DNA from: Cristatella mucedo
Taxonomy: Eukaryota; Bryozoa; Phylactolaemata; Cristatellidae
NCBI GenBank assembly: GCA_009760855.2
Contig: WPIO01000017.1
Location: 2,043,501 to 2,107,500 of the forward strand
Length of the DNA stretch: 64,000 nucleotides
Direction: 5' to 3'
Shown: positions 53,237 to 64,000 of the stretch, piece by piece
Position numbering within the stretch: the first letter of the stretch is position 1
How the letters are laid out: each line of letters opens with the position of its first letter
Made by a program: the position numbers and the translations under genes
Notes under the pieces: model-generated
The model's input: the letters and a program-made list of their open reading frames with translations, nothing else
Told to the model about the DNA's origin: nothing
The model's database searches: none

Positions 53237-55941
53237 CCAAGTCCGACGTCAGAGACAACAGGAGACAAGGGTGCCGCACGAGTTCTGCATGAGCACCGGC
53301 ACAGATTCCTACGCGATGCAGGTAATGTTTTGCTCTGCTCCAGAAGAGCACCAGAGCTTGAGCCAGGTAGCTGATGTAGTCCGTGGCGACTTTCGTGCGT
53401 CCAGCCTCTCATCTAAATTACTGTGGGGTTTCTCTGCTGGAAGGACTCCTCAGTAGCGGCACAGGAGGGAAGCATTCGAGCCACCGCAAAAACTCCCTCA
53501 CTCCTTGCCCAGCCCATACATGCAGAGCTGTTGCTGAGGCACTCGTGAGCAATGACTGCTGGTTAGTTCGGAGTAGTTCGGCTACCTGGTCAGCCCTTAA
53601 TCGGGATTATGTGGGCACTCTTCGTATCACTGCTAGTCTGCCTCATGACATCCGGTGTATTGTGCCTGCACTGACGATGAATGGACGAATGGGCAGCAGG
53701 CCCTGACAATGAAAGTAGAATTTTCATTAACACATTTGCAAGTCTCTGAAATATGGTTCATCGATGTAGTATCTCACTACAGTCGGCTCACGATTCACTC
53801 CCGAATCTCCCGAATCGCGTGGCTGTTGACAGATTGGCAGTGTCACTGCGACAGTGCAGCAGTTTCTGCTGCTTTGTGAGTCTGGCCACCAAACTTGGTG
53901 ACTTTTATAATTTGTAAAGGCTTTTCTCCTAGCACATCTCACTAGCATGAGCAGAGCAAACAGCTCTGTCACCGCGAGATCCAAACCACGGTGAAGCAAT
54001 GTTGCAATACCATTGGAGAGCATTTGCTTGTGAAGTTTGCAGAGGTGGTGAGAAAAGGCAAGACGCTGTACAGCAGAAGTGCTTATGTAGTCACAACAGT
54101 TGCTGCCCTTAGTGAGTAAGCTCGGCCCTTCAATAGCCCACACGTGCTAGAGACAGCAGAGCTACAGCATTGTACCTGAGATTTACTCGCTAAAACATAT
54201 AGTATCTTCCCCATTACAACATAAATGGAAGCCACAGTGCTGGGGATAGCAACGACCTACATCAACATCATGCTTTTCACTTTTCAGACCCTTCATACTC
54301 TTGTTCCAGCTCAGCATAAAATACGTACTCCTCGGGTTCCCCTCGTTCCACGAGCTCTTCTGACTCAAGTCGTTTAGTTGAACCTCTAACCAACCTTCAA
54401 TCTATCATTTATATTAATATCAGATGCAGTATTAGCATTAATATCACTACTGCATATAACAGTGTCGGATATTAGCATCACATAATAGCAGTAACATCAT
54501 TATCCATGCAATGGATTTGCTTGTTGAAGCGATGCAAGTTTCCAAAAGTCCAGTCAAGCCACTTAAGAGGAGTCTTGTATTACAAGTTCACCGATCTGCA
54601 GACAAGATAACAATTTCTTAGTTTCGATTCAATTTGGATGGCGACACTTAACTCAAGTTCTACCTCATATGAAATCGAAAAAGCAACAAGGATTTCTTCA
54701 GCTAGTGCACTCAGTGTAGGACTTTGATCAAACACTTTCCTCTGTACGACAAAAGTCTAGGCATGACTACTAACACTTCGAGCTTAATTCAATTAGCTCT
54801 TCCTAAGCTGGCTCTCTCCAGCAGCATCTGAACATCACTCAATACAGAATTCCAATCACAAGAACAGCTTCGAATTTCTCAGACACATCTTTACGCTGCA
54901 CATGGAGACGGTCACAAAAAGATGTTAAATCATCTTTCTCTTGTCTTGTATCCTACCCTTATCCTGTAACTCACATATGCTCGAAAACTGAGAGAGCTGG
55001 AAATTGCCCACATTTCATTTGAATCGAGTTAACTTAAAAATAGTGACAAATACAAAAGATCGTGGTTTCGACTGCCAAATGATGACATAGAATACCTGTC
55101 CTTCTGTCCTTCTAATACTTCCGATACCTCATTTGATGGGGGGCTCAGTACATTATATATGCGGTCGACGGATCATCTATCGGCTCATCTATCGTACACT
55201 ATATTTTTAATCCCTCTCACTCTCTGTAACATTCTTCTCTTATCAAATATCAGAAAAAGATACCCAACAAACATGTAATAGCAAGCCGTGACTTTACCAA
55301 AAATTAAGTTAAATTAGCTCTAAGTCTATCAAATTTGTTTTGCACGATGCAGCTATGGTTACTATTTTTCCAAGTAAGCAAATGCACCAGTGCAAATTAT
55401 TATTGGTATGCAACAGTGGTTCCATGACACGGCGACCTGGAGGCAAGACAGTGTGTGCTCTGTCTATTGGGCCAAGACATTGGGATTAAACAGGTTATCA
55501 TTGATATACAGCAATAGTTCCATGGCTATCAGTTGGGGGACGCTGGAGGCAAGACAGTGCATGCTCTATCTCTGGGCCTAGGCATCAGGGAAGAAACGCG
55601 GGAAGAAAACCCGGACCGATAAGTTGACAATTGTTCAATTGTTCAATCTGTTCTGGCTCTCGCTGCATCCAGTGACCTTATACTGGTACAGGTGGTAGCT
55701 CCTGCTACTGCATCTGGTACACGCCAGCAAATGACCAGGACATAAACAGCTATGCAAAGCGCACTCAACAGCATTGCGGGCATTGGCCATGCAGCCGTAG
55801 ATAAAGCTGCTCTTCAACACCGTGCTCGTGCACGGGTTTTAGAGCTATCTATGCTGCACGAACCTTTTCTGAGTAGCAGCAGCAGTTGCCGACCTACAGC
55901 CGTGTGCACGCGAGCAAGCTGCTCAATTGCTAGCACTGCTC

Positions 55942-56217
<276 letters not shown>

Positions 56218-56476
56218 CTCGGGAGCATACTAAGCGTGCCTCGGCCATCTGTGCATGGAAAGTGAAGTGGCCTGCAGCTGTTGCAGCTGGGAATCTGCAA
56301 GGCAGTGGCTGCAGCCGGTGCCTTGTTCAAGGATGATGAGCTGAGGTCATGAGCAGCCATCTAACCAGAGCAAGCCACAACTCCCTGACACTTGTACCCC
56401 TACTTGCTTGCCAGCCGGCCAAATTCAGACCAAAACATAGGTTGTGCCATTCCAGTGGCTGACCCAGGGGCTATGG

Positions 56477-56612
56477 ACAAACTGCATTATGTGTACCGAA
56501 AGCTGCTGGGACTTTAAGTGTGAAATAGAAAGCTCTTCTTCGTCGTCACACCCAGTTAGTCCTTGTGGCTTCGTGGAGCTACAGACTGAGATGCACGACA
56601 TTGCATTTAGTG
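56477..56612 (+). mobile_element. LINE family B 3' end (copy 2)
   Basis: Duplicate of 40990-41125. Confidence 0.65.
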
Positions 56613-57812
56613 TGGGGCATTTTTATGTGCAGTTGCTCGGCACTGTTTGATGGTTGAATTTCAGTGTGCGCTTTTCAATGACGTCTCTGGGTCGCATGAT
56701 CTCGCCGGTTCACGTGGCAAAAAATCCCTGTTCAAATTTCAAATTCCAGGGCAAATTTCCGCGAATTCCTATCGTTTCTACGACCCACTACTATTGGCCC
56801 CTCGTAAATAGAAATAAATGTGCAAAACCACTGAAGAACGACACTGTAACTAACACTGTTTTTCTGGGAAAGCACGGTGTAACAAATGCCCATGGGCAAG
56901 CCTTTATTGCTACAGTGAAAGGGATAGTAAAAATTGTAAAAAAGATTCTTTTGCAGTTTGCAATTAGCAAGTTGCGGAGTCAGAACGCAATTTGCTTATA
57001 AGTCTTGCGTTCACCAAGCGTGCGCACACGCGAGCGAACCTGAGACCGACACTGAACCAGTGCCTTCAAGCATTAGCCACCTTACAGGGCTGGAAAGAGC
57101 TGGAAAGGGCTGGAAAGAGGAGCCAGAAGCTGCTGTGCTGCCGCTTTGCAGGCAAAGAGAAGCGGCAACTGGTGCTGGTCTGCGTCATGTGGCCTCATTC
57201 TCACCGGCATCCTCACAACCGTTTGTAATTCACAGACGTGCACCAGCCAGCCAGCTGCACACACGGTTGCCACCGCCCTACCACTGGCTGCTGCTGCTAC
57301 TGGACAGCAGCGACAGCAGCTCCTGCCGATCAGACAAACTGCAGGCAGGCCACTGCAAGTGCAACTGGAACCAGTCGTTACAGCTGGTGAGTGAGGGAAG
57401 GGCAGATGCATCGAACCATCGGGCCGAGCAGGAAGTGCAGGAAGTGGATGAGATCGAGGGCAGAAGCTCTACAGGCAGCTGATACTCTCGATGACTCCAG
57501 TTGCTAGGCCATGTGTCAGCTGCATTCGCAGGCAACACCAGACGGCACGACAGAGCTGAACGAGTGCCTCCCTCTCAGCAAGATTAATGGATGATATTAG
57601 AGCATCATGCTGCTGCTGCTACGGCAGGGCTACACCTGTGACTGTTGCCACTTTGGTATCACATGGAAGTGCAGGATGTGAACGAGGCACCCCGGATGGA
57701 TGTAGTCCCGGAAGTGGTGGCATCCGACCTTCGGTTTAATCACTTGCTTTGAGCATCGACAGCTTGTCGACTTTTCACAGGTCGAGCACTGGCTACTTAG
57801 ATTATACGTTCA

Positions 57813-58123
57813 TCTCCTACCATCACCAAGATGGCAACGAATCCATGCCGTCCGACCTCCCCCATCCGACATTTTTATTGACAGAAGCAGACTCAGTTCG
57901 ACTTAACTGGGATGTAGCAGACAGAAATCCACCCACTCCTGAAAGCATTTTCTGAGTCCTGGTGAATTATCCTGTGTGTGCTTATGCCTACTGACGGTGT
58001 GCACGCTTTCACTAGCCAATTGACTTGCTTCCTTCCCAGCATCCATAAAGTGCCTACAAACCAATTTAGCTCTCATTGGGTGTAATAAAATGTTTATTAA
58101 TATTACTATGATTATTATTATTG
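57813..58123 (+). mobile_element. Decayed LINE A-like 3' end (copy 2)
   Basis: Duplicate of 42330-42640. Confidence 0.5.
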
Positions 58124-59071
58124 GGACTACCATTAGGATTATGTTTACTATTATTGGAATTATTATGCCTTCATTTTTAAGGGTGCTGTTCAGTTGACTA
58201 ATCGCTAAACAAGAAAGCCGATAAAAGGTTTTGATAAATGACCACCCTCAGGAGCCGAAGTCAAACCGAAAGGAAGGACTTTTTTTAAGACCTTGCAGCG
58301 ATAAATAAAAACACCAACTCTGCTTCCTACATACAACAGTATCCCCCGGGCTTCTGCCGAATCTTCACAGCACTCCCACCCAGCCCCCCCCCCCATCCGG
58401 AACGGGCATGGCTAAGGCGAAGCGATACAGCGAGAGCTTGCACCCACCCACCCACCCACCCCCCTCCCGAGTGCTGCAGTCACGCGACAAGCGTGCAGAG
58501 AGCGTACAATGCCACCTCCGGTCACGCGGTCGAGCTGGCGGCGCGAGGGCCGCGCGCACCACTGTCAAGTGCCGGGCGCGCCATCGCGAGCCGCCGGCTA
58601 CAAGGTGTCACCCCCTGGCAATAAATATTAAAGCGGGCGGCGCGGCGACGCAGCAAAGCTCGCGACTGGCCCGAGGTCGGAAGAGACCTGGCTGCCTTTT
58701 AGCGAAAAGATGGAGGCCGAACGGAGCGGCTCTCGTCAAAATGGAGGCCTAGACGAAGATGCGAAAGGAGCCGCCGGGCGATGCCCCGACGATTCCCTCC
58801 CTTTCGTTGTCGCGTCTCGACGCGCGCGGAGGCGGAGGAGAGAGCGCGCGCGCGGCGCGCTGCGCTGCGCGACGCGGCGGCGCCGGCGCTCGGCGACGCG
58901 GGCGGCCACCGACGGGTCCGCGCGCGGCTGCGGCCACTGGTACTGGCGGCGGCGGCGGCCGAGTCGCGAGGACGAGCAGCGCCCGCCCGCCCGCCCGCCG
59001 CCACCACCGGACAGACGCCGGCGGCGGCGGCGCAGGGCTTGGCTCTCAGCGCGCCGCTTAGCAGCACTCAC

Positions 59072-59155
59072 TCTGAGAGTCGTCGCCGATACGCGGCCAA
59101 TTTTCTTCTCGTCCAACGCATCGAACGCGTGCCACAAGCACGAAATGCCGTCCAT
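59072..59155 (-). CDS. SWAP70: Second copy of SWAP70 exon 1
   Basis: Identical to 43591-43674, including the ATG, 28 codons and donor AGA|GTGAGTG. If the duplication is real, this is an alternative distal first exon whose transcript could splice to exon 2 at 34362. If it is an assembly error, it is the same exon seen twice. Confidence 0.8.
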
Positions 59156-59170
59156 TCGACGCGCACGGCG

Positions 59171-59441
59171 GCGGCGGCCGTCGCAGAAACCGGCGCGGAC
59201 GCAACCCGGAAGCTCTCAGCTCGGAGCGGGAGCGGCGGTAGACGCCGCGGCGCTCATTGAAAGAGTGGCTAGCGCGTTTACAATCGGGGGCGCGATCGGC
59301 CAGCCAGCCAGCCAATAGAAAACGCGGAGCGGGTGTGGTTACGTGGTCCCGCCCACCGCCCGGCGCAGTTCGCGCGCGCCCGGCTGACGCGACACGCTTC
59401 TCTCGCAAAAAAAGTGCGGCCAATTTTTTTCTCCCGGGTTT
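59171..59441 (-). promoter_or_regulatory. Putative SWAP70 promoter (copy 2)
   Basis: Duplicate of 43690-43960, with the CCAAT and GC boxes unchanged. Confidence 0.45.
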
Positions 59442-60857
59442 TTTCTATTTTGCCACTTTACGAGTCATGAGTTGCCATGTCGGATGGATGACGGAGGCGC
59501 ACGCTATCCGCAGGGCGGCGGTGGGCGGGGCGACCGAGAGAACCGACATACTCCTGGAGAGGCCGCTTCGTTGGGCTTACGCGCTTGACATCGTCTAGAT
59601 AAAGGCGGTTTAGATAAAGGCGAGAGCTCCCGATCTGCAGATAGCATGGCTGATCTCTATTCAGTTTTTTATGAGGGTACACACTCGGCGTCACTGATGA
59701 AACAGCTTTGCGGCGGCTTTGTTCCATGGCGGGCGGGAGGGGCCGAGGGCAAGGGGTGGGGCAGCATTTCCTGCGAGATCAGTTACAGGTCTAGGCTCTT
59801 ACTTCTGTCGCAGATCCCGATGCGACCTTGAGAACAAACAACGACGGAAACGTAAATCTGAAGAATAACAGTCAGTTGTCCCGGCGGTCCGAAGACTAAC
59901 CGCAAGAAACCTACCTCGCAAGAAAAGCAGCCCGAACAGAAAAAAGGTTGCAGGCGGTTGGGAAGAAACACGTCAGAACTAAGTGCAACGGCAAAATGGC
60001 TGTGACTAATTTATGGTATTCGCCGTTCATGGTTCAATGGCATTTATTGCGTTGTGACTCCCACTACGGTCATTTTATGGCTAGTTATTTGTTAGCCAGC
60101 AGAGAAAATAGCGCCGATGTTGGTTTATGGGCGGTTTCGATTTATGGCTGCGATCTTTATGTAACGGGCTAGAGAGGCCATGAGTTACGTCGAGGACGCC
60201 GGACAGCGCGGTCGCGTGCTGAGCCGCTTCGGCGTCCGTGCGAATAAATGTCTCGTCGAGCCCGCTTTTGCGTTCTGTGTGGTGTCGCGTGCCTGCGGTT
60301 TGCAGACTATCGAACTACAGTGACCTTCGTGGAACGTGGTGCCACAAGCAGCACCCATGGCAAAATGGCAGCTCCTCAAAATGGCTGCTCCTCTCCTCCT
60401 CACACCCATGGCAAAATGGCAGCTCCTCGCTTCCGTCTGCACGGCGGCCTTGCTGGATGACCAGTTGTAAGGAACAAGAACAGCCATGCGAGCAAGCTCC
60501 GCTCAGCTGCCGCCGCAGCTGACGCGCTAGGATATTTATGCAATTCGATACTGGACCTCCGCTTAGCAGACGGGGGACGGCGCGAATGAAGAGAATCGAG
60601 TACCCAATTAGGATACTTAACCGGGGCCCACGCCGCTGCAGCAGAATGTAAACAGCGCTCAGTTGACGTCGCTCGAAGTTCAACTAGTCGCCTGCCCTTA
60701 GCTCTCAAGGGAGGAGTGCAGAGATTCGCGAATGTCGGTCGCGTCGCTCCGCCCAGCTGGCCTTCCCTAGTCGCGTCTGCCCGAGACAGTGTTGCTTGGC
60801 GCGCGTAACCGGCGGCTGTGCGCCGGTAGCGGGAAGTCGGCGTTAAGCAAGCAAACA

Positions 60858-61022
60858 CTAGCTGATTTAGCAGCCTCTCTTGTGTAGCGACAGAAGAGCC
60901 TTTAAGGCTACCACCACCGCTTGCAGCGGCGATAAAGGATCGCCCACCGCAGGATTAGAACTCACGATATCGTGACCGAGGTCATGAAAAGCAACTGCCT
61001 TACCTAGTGAGCCATCGCGGCG
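60858..61022 (-). mobile_element. SINE family A copy (copy 2)
   Basis: Duplicate of 45381-45545. Confidence 0.88.
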
Positions 61023-62554
61023 CTCCGTGCTACACGCCACCCGACGAGCGCCCGTACACAGGGCACCCGCTTCTATTCCAGCGCGAGCCGAACCATGACG
61101 TCAGACGAGCGAGCGCGTTGCAGCCGTAGAGAGCTCCGGAAAATAAAGGCTATCATCGGGTGAGGAGACGTGGGACGGGTGCGCTCTCTAATGGGACGAC
61201 GGCAGACGGCGACGGCAAGGCCTCGACGCCCTACGCCGAACCGCCGGAGATGAACCTCGGGAACTGACATCGCGGCGAACGCAAGCATCCGGGTTAATCC
61301 AGACGCGTCGGCGCGGCAAGTGCGCGCGGCGGCCTAGGCGCGCCGAGGCACACGCTCGCACGGCTTGAAATCGGCAGCTTAGCCGTCCGCAGTCAGTGAC
61401 GAGCACTTGCCTATGAGGAGGAGAGGATGAGCAATTGTCGCTGACCGACCGGAAGCAATGCAGTTGCCTCCAGGCCACTAGACCGGGAGATGGCAGTGGG
61501 GAGGGGGGGCTCACTAGCCCCCTTCCTCGGACGAAGACCCGGAAGCTCCAGCCACCGCCCAATCGTTCAGGAAGCCAGGCAGCCCGTTCGTAGGGGCTAA
61601 AGCTTCCGGGGAGGGGCTAGTACAGCACTCAGAGCTCGAATATCGAAGCTCTTCTTCGAGCGATCGCCGACAGCGAGAAGCTGCGAATCGTTTATTCAGA
61701 GCGAGGCTATTAAACTCTTTTTAGACGGAGGTGAAAAAGGCTAGGACTTTGGTACGCGCGCAGGTGGAGTAAGCTTCTCGAAAGGGTACATTATATTCGC
61801 TCAGAGAGCGCGATCATATTTTTTAGAGATGCTAGAGAGTTCATCGTTTTGAGATGGACGTATGAGGGCTGCCGGGTTGCGTCCTTCAATTGGAGAGGCT
61901 TACGAATCTGCTTCCGACAGGTCGGGTGACGTCTGCAGAGCGGCGGCGCATCTTCGGCGCAAAGCCCTCTAGATACGACGCCGGCGCATTAATTTTGAGA
62001 TGCGCTAAAAACCCCTTCGGCTTGCAGCCTTTAGATGTTTTTCAAGCGCTGGCAATCAATTTTTCTTCGTAAGTGGGAGTTAAATAAACTTCCTTGGCTT
62101 CGCGCCTTCTCGAAGCCACTTCAGACTCTCCAAACGAGGCTACCAGTTCCTGGCATCTCTTTGAAAGTGAGGTAAATCGATTTTTTAGAGGTCCGAAAGT
62201 GCCTTTTCTTGGAAGCGTGCCTGTGCCTTGCGCATTTGGACTCTTAATCTAGAGCTGGATCGTGGCTTGGGAATAAAGGCGGCGTCTCTCGGGAGGCTCC
62301 TTTTGAGGCTTCATTTCTAATAATCGTGTCTCTTAAGAAAAGATAGTGAGGCCTTGCTGGAGCCCTTGTTCGGCGACGGAATCGCCAAATATCTGCTTTT
62401 AAAGTTAGCTTAATTGTCAGGTAAACAGGATTGACCTACCAAAACTTACCATGCTAAGTCTCCCAGGGACGTTAGCATGCAACTTTGCTCCTCTCGCTCA
62501 CTCTAACCTGACGCAGCGATTCATTCCGATGACTTCGATGTTTTCATTACGCAA

Positions 62555-62915
62555 CGGAATGTAATGCAATGTATCTCCGTCTGTAACTCCACAAAGTCAC
62601 AAAGACCATGTGGGTGTTACGCAGGAGAGTTTTGTATAGCACACTCATAGCCTAAGCGGCTTTCGGTACGCATTCGGTAGCCAACAGACTTCGTCTCACG
62701 CAACAAAGAGAAAGTGGGAAGCATAGCAGAGTTAGGAGAGCAGTTGAGGTAGTGAGTAGCATGGAAGTAGCAGCTCAGGACCGCTGAGAAGGATGAGCCA
62801 CAGTCGGCAGCCGGAGAGTAGTTGTCGTTGCGTGAGAATTGTGGAAGCGAGTTCCACAGTCTAGGAACTGCAGAGCTAAAGCTTCTGTCGCCAATAGTCT
62901 TTAAGCGGAGGAATC
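62555..62915 (-). mobile_element. LINE family B fragment (copy 2)
   Basis: Duplicate of 47080-47440. At the one difference, copy 1 has a run of T where copy 2 reads GAGAGTTTTG. Confidence 0.88.
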
Positions 62916-63201
62916 CTTAGTGTTCACCACCGCAACTTCCCATTAACGATTGATACCTTTCATAGAGGCTTATTGGAATACAGTGGGCAATCCCAGTAAA
63001 TACTAATCTTATATTTATCTTTTTGTCATAGCATTATTCAAATGAGGAAAATGTGTCTACAATATAATAATGCCTGCTCCGAACCATTGAATTGCTTCAA
63101 ATTAACTAAACACATTTAGAGGAATGTGCGTCTACTTTCGACTTACTAATCCACCAGGAAATAGAAAACATGGATTTCAACGCCACACTTCCTACCTAGT
63201 C

Positions 63202-63319
63202 ACTATTCAGGCACTTTACATATGCTACTGGGCTCGAGCCTACGATCTCGGCCATCGGATACATTCACCTTGACCTTGGTCGAGCGAGCAGCTTAACCAG
63301 AGGACCAAACAAACCAGCG
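63202..63319 (-). mobile_element. SINE family B copy (copy 2)
   Basis: Duplicate of 47728-47845. Confidence 0.75.
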
Positions 63320-63478
63320 TGGCACTCGGTCAGTTGTGACAAACTTAAATATAAATATAAATATAATTTATTTTTATCTTAAACTTCGAGCTTCTTGCAC
63401 AGTCAACAAGTCATCATGTGAGTTCGAACTGAGTGGCTTGCTCACCTGTGGCTCACGATGATGTGAATTGTGGACAAC

Positions 63479-64000
63479 GCAAATTGTGGACAACCCAAAA
63501 CTCGGCAGCTAGGCTTCTCTGTCATGAGGTTCGCAGTTGCCACATCACATCATTTCTCGCAGACTAGCACTGGCTCTCAGTCAAGCAACGCATCGACTTC
63601 AAGGTTTGGTCACTCACTCCCAGGTCCCTTCATTCTTTGGCTCCAGCTTACCTATCAGACCTACTCCCCCTCCAGGGTAAGCTTCGTACCACCCGCTTTT
63701 CGGAATCTAATCGCTTACCTATACCTCGTACAAACCTTAAATCCTTTGAAGACCAAGCCTTTAGTTCGTATGCTCCCAAAGCCATGAACTCACTCCCGAC
63801 CTGTGTCACGACATCTCCTGACTTGACCTCATTTAAAAAAAAACTAAAAACGCATATATTTATGACAGCATTTAGTGGGTCCCTGTGATTCGACCTTTAT
63901 TTGCTTATGCGTGCTGATGATATGCATGCTGCCTCTAACCATATCTGCATGCTGACCCTGTGCATGTCTCCCCTAACCATGTTTTTCTTGCTGTTTATTA
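63479..64000 (+). mobile_element. LINE A 3' fragment (copy 2, cut by the window end)
   Basis: Duplicate of 48005-48526. The tail lies beyond the window. Confidence 0.85.

Overview
The window is eukaryotic, from an invertebrate animal. It has split genes with GT-AG introns and one GC-AG intron, L2/CR1-type non-LTR retrotransposons, several tRNA-derived SINE families, hAT-like MITEs, long CT/CA/GT/AT microsatellites and GC-rich first exons. I cannot name the species or phylum from sequence alone. Nothing prokaryotic was seen: no operons and no CRISPR.

Three host genes can be read exon by exon. (1) A TMUB1/2-like ubiquitin-like membrane protein (+, 180-3565) has two exons in view, joined by a GC-AG intron; its N-terminus is not resolved. 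(2) A complete seven-exon L-aspartate dehydrogenase gene (ASPDH, +, 11058-22677) encodes 276 aa, with every splice phase matching. (3) An eleven-exon SWAP-70/DEF6-like gene (-, 43674 down to 23260) encodes 721 aa: EF-hand-like N-terminus, PH domain, long coiled coil, C-terminal SWAP-70 box and a new low-complexity tail. ASPDH and SWAP70 converge tail to tail, with 582 bp between their stop codons.

Introns and intergenic DNA are filled with mobile DNA. LINE family A (L2/CR1-like) has one nearly intact RT ORF at 4.3-6.6 kb and more than a dozen 5'-truncated copies. LINE family B is an older relative with a different 3' end. SINE family A is tRNA-derived. SINE family B has a tRNA-like head and a tail matching the 3' hairpin of LINE A, so it is probably mobilised by LINE A. 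Nested insertions give relative ages. A broken copy of a widespread, uncharacterised transposon-like invertebrate gene lies in ASPDH intron 3 (13435-14945, -).

The largest structure is a head-to-tail tandem duplication. 36795-48526 is repeated, almost base for base, at 52281-64000 (offset 15486 falling to 15474) and runs off the window end. It duplicates the SWAP70 promoter and first coding exon (43591-43674 and 59072-59155). Its left edge lies inside a LINE A copy. Upstream of that edge the two LINE copies differ by about 5%; downstream they are identical, which is the pattern expected of recombination between LINE copies. The few differences inside the repeat fall almost entirely in homopolymers and microsatellites, so the repeat is either very young or an assembly duplication.
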